A stretch of DNA of 64,000 bases. Source: Pyrrhosoma nymphula. Its lineage: Eukaryota; Arthropoda; Insecta; Odonata; Coenagrionidae. Positions 57,857-64,000 of this stretch are shown piece after piece (position 1 is the first letter of the stretch; each line of letters begins with the position of its first letter). The notes beneath the pieces are model-generated. The model was given only the letters and a program-made list of their open reading frames with translations. It was not told where the DNA came from and ran no database searches. The stretch spans positions 68,545,094-68,609,093 of the forward strand of contig OY754337.1 of NCBI GenBank assembly GCA_963573305.1, given 5' to 3'. Made by a program: the position numbers and the translations under genes.

Positions 57857-58812
57857 ACAAATTAATACAAAATTATGTTTCTGAGGTACACTCACACAAC
57901 AGTTATTAATACAAATTTAACTCCCCAACAAATTCTTGACATTCTTTTTGTGTTCAAGAGGTCAGGCAACATTTTCATCAGGAAGGCCTATTACATGGAA
58001 GTCATTAGATGAATTTTAAAAATGAAAGTTCAAAATCACAGTTTGACAACACATACCTTGGCAGTATAAAGTGTGCTCACTACCTCTCAAGGAACACAAA
58101 AAAACACATTATTAATAAAGCGACATTTCCATTGCTGCATTCCTAAGTGCTCAACAGAAACTACAACAATAAAAAAACAACGATTTTTAACAAAGTTCTC
58201 TCTCCAACGCAATCAGTTGGAAATGTTATCTTTAAAAAATGAAGAAAATGAACCAAGAGAGCATTAGTGACTCATTTGCATATTAACGTCTTTAACAATG
58301 CAGAGAGAAATTAAAATTCTTCAATCACCCATATGGCTGAGTTAACATTCATTCAAAATATATCAATAAAATCACTAACATCCCATCAAATCTTCTCATA
58401 AGATCAAAAATCATTAATACTAACATATTTACACTTAACACAGCAGAGTCGGATATTAACACTGTAAAGATTAGAAAATAAAATCTTCATTCCTTTATGC
58501 AAACAATAAAACTTGACTATTAGTCTACAAAGATGAGCTATGTTAACTTTTACAAGATAGAGAAATATCAAGCTTCAGTATTACAGACAACTTGAGTTTT
58601 GGTAAAGCTTTGAAATATCAAACATCGTTTTTTAAATAAACTCCCCACAACCTCATAAAACATTCAACACAGATATGTACGTCCATTATCAATGTTCAAG
58701 TACACTATAGATACAGGAAAGACATGAGGCGATGGAAGAGGTAAGATTAATCTCATGATCTGGAGAGGAACCAACAATAGAAGCAAACTTACAAACCAGA
58801 TAGGTGATTTTT

Positions 58813-59075
58813 TCACACCATTATGGGGTCCTCTTCACATTCTAACTCGTGGGGAAGATATAATGACACAACGCTTGCATCAGAGGAGGACTGACGGTCG
58901 ACCTTCCTGGGAACATCCACAGCTGACTGATTCCCAATCGTGTCCTCAGTCTCCTTCACCTCCCAAGAGCCACTCGTGTGCTGACGGGGCAAGGGGCCTG
59001 ACGCTGGCCTCTGCGACGCCGCTCCACCTCGCTTCTTTGCACGATGCCTTGTGGGGAGCAGTTGGACACCAGCAC
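58813..59075 (-). CDS. Myo9: Myosin-IX last exon (tail and stop)
   Basis: Acceptor GAATGTGAATGCAG; begins in phase 1, matching the proposed donor of exon C. Encodes a basic, then acidic tail ending ECEEDPIMV and TGA at 58815-58813. Confidence 0.7.
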
Positions 59076-61622
59076 CTGCATTCACATTCAAATGAAGCAA
59101 ATTTAAAGGACAACACACACACAACTTGTCAATTTCAACAAAAAACACACTATACAGGGTGGTGATCTTCTTGATGATTTACCTCCTTACAATTAATGAA
59201 ACTGATAAGATTGAACATAGGCAGACTTGCATGCTACAGAGAATTTCTGACTTCCAAATAGTTTTCAAAGAGGCCTCAAACATCTGCAATGTCTAATGAA
59301 AAATAATTGTATTCCAATCCGGGAAACATTGACATGCAATGATGGAAAAGCATTATGGATCGCGATTATGTCATTAATATAATTTGGATGTACAATTACC
59401 ATGTATTATTGAAAAGCAAATTTTATGCCTGTGTGCGTAGGTATACACCGAATAATAAACCTTGTCGCGATATTGTAGTGATAATTTCTTTTATGTAGTA
59501 TGCACAGCAGAAGTTGTTCTGGGTTATACAGTTGAGTTTCTAAAGGTTTAATCACATATTATTTGGCATCTAACATTTAATTTCATCAAATAACATGACA
59601 TTGAACTGAACTAAGACAGCAACAAAACTAAGCAAAGAAATCAAAAGGACGGGAGGGGGAATACATGACCAATACTGGGATAAGTACACTGAAATCCAAC
59701 ATCCTGCAGATATCGCAAGATGCACATAAAACCAACTAATGTCCTGTCTGGGTAAATCACTGGTTAAGTAGGATAAATCTACACTAATATTACTACAAAG
59801 TGCAATTACATGGATTGCTGGTGCTCCTCGGTGCTGGCTCTTCTTCATACTGGATGTATGATGATGTTGACGTGACAGAGGAAGGGGTGTGAACAGTGGC
59901 CACATCGTCTAGGCTTCCATCAGGATCGGTGGAAAGGAGGTCATCATCAGACGTGGCCCGAGTGAGCGAAGGTAGGGTAGATGTCAACAGGGCCTTCTCT
60001 TTCTGGATTTCCTCTATATGGTGGGCTAACAGGGCCTCTTCCTCGTCAGGCCTCAACGCTTGAGCCCTCGAGCAGCGTAGGCCAACACCTGAATCCGCTG
60101 ATGTTTCCATGGAGGTGGATGTCAGCGAAGCATTTGGAAGGAGCTCATCGGCACTGAACACCTGGACCAAGAATTCAGCAAATTTCAATTGTGATTTTAC
60201 AATTTTCCCATTTCAAAACCACAATGTGCAAAATAATTGTTACAAAATGTACTACTTAAAATCATAACATTTCAAAAGTAAACATTTGGTTGTGCAATGA
60301 AGTAATTTGTTAAAACACTTCACTAAAACAAGAAGCAGTCAACACTACTTAAAGGTCTCACTATGGCTCTTGATTAGTATTTGGTAATGCTTAAAAATAC
60401 ATGCCTTTACTAAAAGAAGGTATCAAAAAAATGAGCCCATTTAACATTTTCTCCAAATATCACTTCAATGTAGCTTTCAATTGATAATTAAGTTTTCACA
60501 AGACCAGCTGGCAACTGCAGGGGACAATTCCCAGCAAAATTATACTGAGTTCTTCGGGGATTGCTAAAGTGAGAAATCAGCTCGAATGCTTGACAACACC
60601 ATTAAAAAATGAGAATTAATAAATGTATTAATAGGCCAAACAACAAACCTTGGAACTCCTGAGAGATGACAGGCGATGTGATGCAGTATGGCAAGCTGTG
60701 TCAAGCGTATCAATGTCGGCCAGAGTGGAGCGCACCTTCCTCAGTTGTTCATGTATTATAGTCTCAACACATTGGGTCTGGCGGCCAATATCACTTAAGG
60801 AGTCTTGTGCAGGTACTTCTTTATCAGTTCTCAGGATACATGGTGCAAAAACAATGGCTAGTGCCCCAGCATTCATACGATTGGCATCCTCATGAAGGGC
60901 AACCCTGTAATAAAAGAAACCTCGTATTAGCTTCTTTCTAAACTATCCCTAACAAACTGGGCAATTCCAATATAAATCACTAACTTTCTTGGATACCACA
61001 GCCAACATCACAAGATAAATGCTATTGAAGCTTTGAAATTACTAAAGCTATTTTAGTTATAGTACAGGATGAAATATAATTTTATATAAATAATTGTCTT
61101 CTTCTATCTTAAGACCCACGCAAAATCCTTACATGGATTAGAGGCAAATGCAGCAGAAGAAAAGAAAATACAGAATAGGAATGCAACAACTAGAAAAGGC
61201 AAATGGTATATATTGTAAAAGGGTAAATTATTACATATACCTGTATTCTGATTACATTTCTCCTTTAAAGACCCTTTATTTTCACATCAATATCCCACAT
61301 TAACAAAATATTGGGGCAAAATCTAACAATAAGATCATACTGCAATCACAAACCTGGCTAAGTGGAAAATTAATCTCTCCATGAGATCAAAATTTGGCTT
61401 AGGAAGTTTCTTCAGAATGGCAAATAGTGTTGACACCCTGTCCTTTGGGTCAGTGAGGTCAGCCGATCGAACGAAGTCCTCATAGCCCTCAAAAGTGAGC
61501 AACGGTTCAGGCATCTCCCTGAAGAGGCACTTAAGCACAGATGCTAGTACATGCACTTGATAACACTCTAAATTCACCAGGTCTACACCTTCTTCCTCTA
61601 TGCGTGCTTTCAGCTCACGAAC
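58813..61622 (-). CDS. Myo9: Unconventional myosin-IX, C-terminal four exons (RhoGAP and tail), partial
   Basis: Four exons join in phase with GT-AG borders: 61622-61354, 60904-60649, 60161-59810 and 59075-58813, giving 379 residues and a TGA stop. The first two contain most of a RhoGAP domain: VRELKARIEEE, YQVHVLASVLKCLFREMPEP, DLMERLIFHLAR; then VALHEDANRMNAGALAIVFA and PCILR, followed by CVETIIHEQL. The order and wording match the RhoGAP of animal myosin-IX, a single-headed motor that switches off Rho as it moves on actin. The arginine-finger exon, C1 domain, IQ motifs and motor must lie beyond the window. The two last exons are acidic then basic, low-complexity tail. The weakest border is the GTAATT donor after 59810, chosen because it restores frame. 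The gene is convergent with the TIR gene. Confidence 0.88.
59810..60161 (-). CDS. Myo9: Myosin-IX exon C (tail)
   Basis: Acceptor TTCTTGGTCCAG before GTGTTC; proposed donor CCAT|GTAATT. Serine-rich and acidic: ADSGVG, PDEEEALLAHHIEEIQ (a short helical segment), then DDDLLSTDPDGSLDD. If the donor is not used, the frame would stop at 59793. Confidence 0.75.
60649..60904 (-). CDS. Myo9: Myosin-IX exon B (RhoGAP, second half)
   Basis: Acceptor CTTTTATTACAG; donor AAG|GTTTGT. Splicing recreates R-V-A-L-H-E-D-A-N-R-M. Contains ALAIVFAPC, the most conserved RhoGAP block, in which an asparagine normally precedes. Confidence 0.92.
61354..61622 (-). CDS. Myo9: Myosin-IX exon A (RhoGAP, first half)
   Basis: Acceptor TTTTAATCCACAG directly before GTTCGTGAG; donor AG|GTTTGTG. 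Starts in phase 0 and ends in phase 2. Encodes the helices from RELKARI to FHLAR. Confidence 0.9.
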
Positions 61623-61863
61623 CTGTGGATTAAAACAAAATATATACATAGTCTAACAATGATAAAGTGTCCAAAGAAAGTATTGCTTCACAAAGGTGCT
61701 ACTGACATGAATTATTTCTGGAAAAATTAGTATTTGCAGAAATATGTTCTAAGGAGCCTACACTAGATTAGCTAACTGCTGCAGAACAATAATTTGAGGA
61801 AAGCAACAGCAATACAACTTTTCATGGCATTTTTGATTTTTTCACACCAGTTAATTCTGAGGC

Positions 61864-61977
61864 AAATTCTTCACGGGTATCCGTCTGGGTTAGTGGCTCA
61901 ATCTTCTCCTCTGCCAACTTCTCTGGGCAGAGGAGAAGATTGAGCAACTAACCCGGACAGAAACCCGTGAAGAATTT
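61864..61977. repeat. Foldback hairpin F5
   Basis: AAATTCTTCACGGGT and ACCCGTGAAGAATTT at the edges, CTCAATCTTCTCCTCTGCC and GGCAGAGGAGAAGATTGAG at the loop. Lies in an intron of the myosin-IX gene. The GAAACGTC core is not present. Confidence 0.9.
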
Positions 61978-62231
61978 ACCCCAGCTATTCACCCAGAGAA
62001 AATCAAGCCCTACATAGTTAATTCTTATTGACAAACAATTTAGGCCAATTAGTTGAAAACTAGAAGATACAACTCTGAAGTAAAGATATAATTAGCTCTC
62101 AGAAAACAAGGTTAAAACAACCTCTATCATGTTAGCAGATGAGAAAAGGATCCAGTAAAGGTATACAAAACTCAAAACAGAAGCCTCAACTAAGCCTTTT
62201 CAGTACAGAGGCTTCCGCGGTTATTTGATAA

Positions 62232-62403
62232 GTTGTTTTTATTTGGGTTTTTCCTGCGTTGATTCATTTTAATGGACAACATTTTCACTTGTGTTACAGC
62301 TAGCGTTGTCAGGTCCTGAACCTGACGATGCTAGCTGTAACGCAAGCGCAACTGTTGTCGATAAAAAATGAATCAACGTGGAAAAAACCCGAATAAAAAC
62401 AAC
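62232..62403. repeat. Foldback hairpin F6
   Basis: Arms GTTGTTTTTATTTGGGTTTT and complement at the edges; CAGCTAGCGTTGTCAGG against CCTGACGATGCTAGCTG at the loop. CTGACGA (62322-62328) stands at the loop as in F1, F3 and F4, but GAAAC is replaced by GTAAC. Confidence 0.85.
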
Positions 62404-62640
62404 TCGAAAGTCTTTTCAGGTTGTATGTATAGTAAAATTGTGATACAACACACCTTGGTATGCTGTGATTTTGGATATACCATAGGTCTGGGCTTGTTCC
62501 CCAAAATTATCAGGTCATTTGTCTCCTATACTGGTGTTGTATGGAACTTAACACAAGCCATTCCATAGCTTCATGCTTCAATTTATTATGGTAATATCAA
62601 CAAGATCTATCATTGCTCAGCAGAAACGTAACATATTACA

Positions 62641-62662
62641 AGGGCGGTTCAAAAAGTAACTG
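62641..62662 (+). mobile_element. Mariner-like terminal repeat
   Basis: GGCGGTTCAAAAAGTAACTG is a typical mariner-type end (GG-x-x-GTTCAAAAAGTA). The second end and transposase were not found. Confidence 0.4.
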
Positions 62663-62664
62663 TG

Positions 62665-64000
62665 CTTGAAAACAGATTGCATTGAAAAGGCAAGTTGGTG
62701 TTACGATCATGTTCTGTTATCTGTAGGACGGCACCGAAACAAATTTGACATTGAATCATAGGTTCTAGGAGTCTACATTAGGAGGCTCCAGTAGATGGCA
62801 GAAATCACAGATTTCTGCCATCATTTAACGTGCTTTTTAATGGTTTCTAAAATTGCCCAAACCTTTGCCGCTGAATAACAGAGCAATCTATTCATTCCAA
62901 TTTTTCCATGGCAGCTAATAGAAGTACCTGTGTGTGACTCACTTTAAATCGGCTTTGCTAAATAGTGGTGGTTTTCAAGGTGGCATTTATAAGTTTTTAA
63001 GGCTTTAGAAATGAGGCCTAACCGTCATTGCTGAGTACCTGGGTGCAACAGAGGCTACAATAAGTCCAAGAAGGAAAATATGGAGTTGGGGTTACAAAAC
63101 CAAAGCTTCTTCATAGTGAAGGAATTGCATTTAGTACTACCATTTGTTCTCAACAATTCATTGTAGCATAATTAAGTTCAGCCTACTCCTTGGAATTATT
63201 AATTCAAACTTAACTATCACTCCCGTAATATATTTAGTGGCTGTAGTCGTCTTCCCTCCCAACTTAAAGTTTCAAGTGTTATTGCTCCATCGTTATTATT
63301 TTGAATTTTCATCTCTTTTAAGGTTCTGAATGACATACCTCTGTGTCCAGGATTCCTTGAACAAATAAATTTTAGTCTCTTCCTATGAGGCCTATCCCTT
63401 ATGAGGCCTTGTTGACTGGAATAATAGAACTTGCAAAAATTTGAACACGATATCATATCCAAGTTTCTGGATACCGGTGGAAGAATAGTTTCTGGTTATG
63501 AAGTAGTCGCTGGATAAAAATAATTCCAACCTTGATTTACTAAAGTGAAATTTTATTAGGGAGTTTAAAGGTTTTATACTTAGTGTATGCATACATATTT
63601 CATTCATACTAGTATAGTGTATAGGGATAACTGTTTTTTTTTTTAATTATCCACTTTTCGGAACCATATCCCAAGTTTTATGTTATCAAGCTAATTTTAC
63701 CCAGAGGCAATGTATTTGTGAACAGCATTTATGCTTTGTCATTCGTCTGCCGCTCTACGATGGTCATTCAAATGGTATGCCTCATTTGAAGCTCTATACG
63801 TATCGGTAAAACACCTATGTTAAGGTCATAACGTATCGCTATAATAATAAGTATAATAATGACTCGAAAGTTGGACTTCCACGTCATAAGTTACTTGCAC
63901 CATCTTTTTGTTTTAATTCGTCTGAAGTGGATTGCTAGTGAGCAAATTTGAAGATTGTGCCTCCGAGCACGCACCTAATTCAAAATTCCTATTTTGGTTT
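62665..64000. other. Unassigned stretch
   Basis: Possibly intron of myosin-IX. I searched the minus strand for the missing RhoGAP arginine-finger exon (a GIYRKSG-like block) and did not see it. Confidence 0.35.

Overview
This is animal nuclear DNA, most likely from an arthropod. It is AT-rich and gene-poor, with spliced genes, GT-AG introns, and many degenerate LINEs, tRNA- and 5S-derived SINEs and cut-and-paste transposons. Gene-sized open frames are few, and no bacterial operon, CRISPR array or phage module is visible. A myosin-IX gene (absent from Drosophila), a TIR-domain gene and the LINE/SINE mix suggest a hemimetabolous insect or another arthropod. I cannot name the species from the sequence.

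Three genes are well supported. (1) 18562-19266, minus: a short TPR protein with four exact 42-residue, kinesin-light-chain-like repeats that ends in a CaaX box (CIVM). (2) 46539-47783, plus: a 414-residue protein with a TIR domain in the middle and a RHIM-like stretch near the C-terminus, the layout of a TRIF/TICAM-type adaptor. (3) 61622-58813, minus: the last four coding exons of an unconventional myosin-IX, covering most of its RhoGAP domain and the tail. Genes 2 and 3 are convergent.

Layout. 1-1.75 kb has nothing recognisable. 1.76-5.05 kb is a broken RTE/BovB-like LINE, followed by two minus-strand LINE fragments (5.1-6.4 kb) and a plus-strand one (6.4-6.6 kb). 8.3-10.4 kb holds ruins of a PIF/Harbinger element (transposase plus a BESS-type protein) interrupted by a clean 207-bp hAT MITE. 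10.5-10.7 kb is a 5S-rRNA-derived SINE. 12.8-14.3, 32.0-34.0 and 41.1-42.3 kb are three non-autonomous elements with terminal inverted repeats and 3-bp target duplications. 35.95-39.93 kb is a near-perfect tandem duplication with a 1988-bp unit. 42.3-42.7 kb is a three-copy tandem repeat containing a perfect 30-bp palindrome. 53.4-55.0 kb is a second broken LINE, and 55.4-56.5 kb a Tigger/pogo-like transposase relic. The remainder is AT-rich intergenic or intronic DNA with scattered repeats.

Most notable observations: the candidate TIR-RHIM adaptor; the predicted prenylated TPR protein; a set of long foldback hairpins, three of which have a hammerhead-ribozyme-like core (CTGANGA, a short stem, GAAAC) at their loop side; the 5S-derived SINE; and the recent tandem duplication. 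I see no multi-gene defence or metabolic system in this window.
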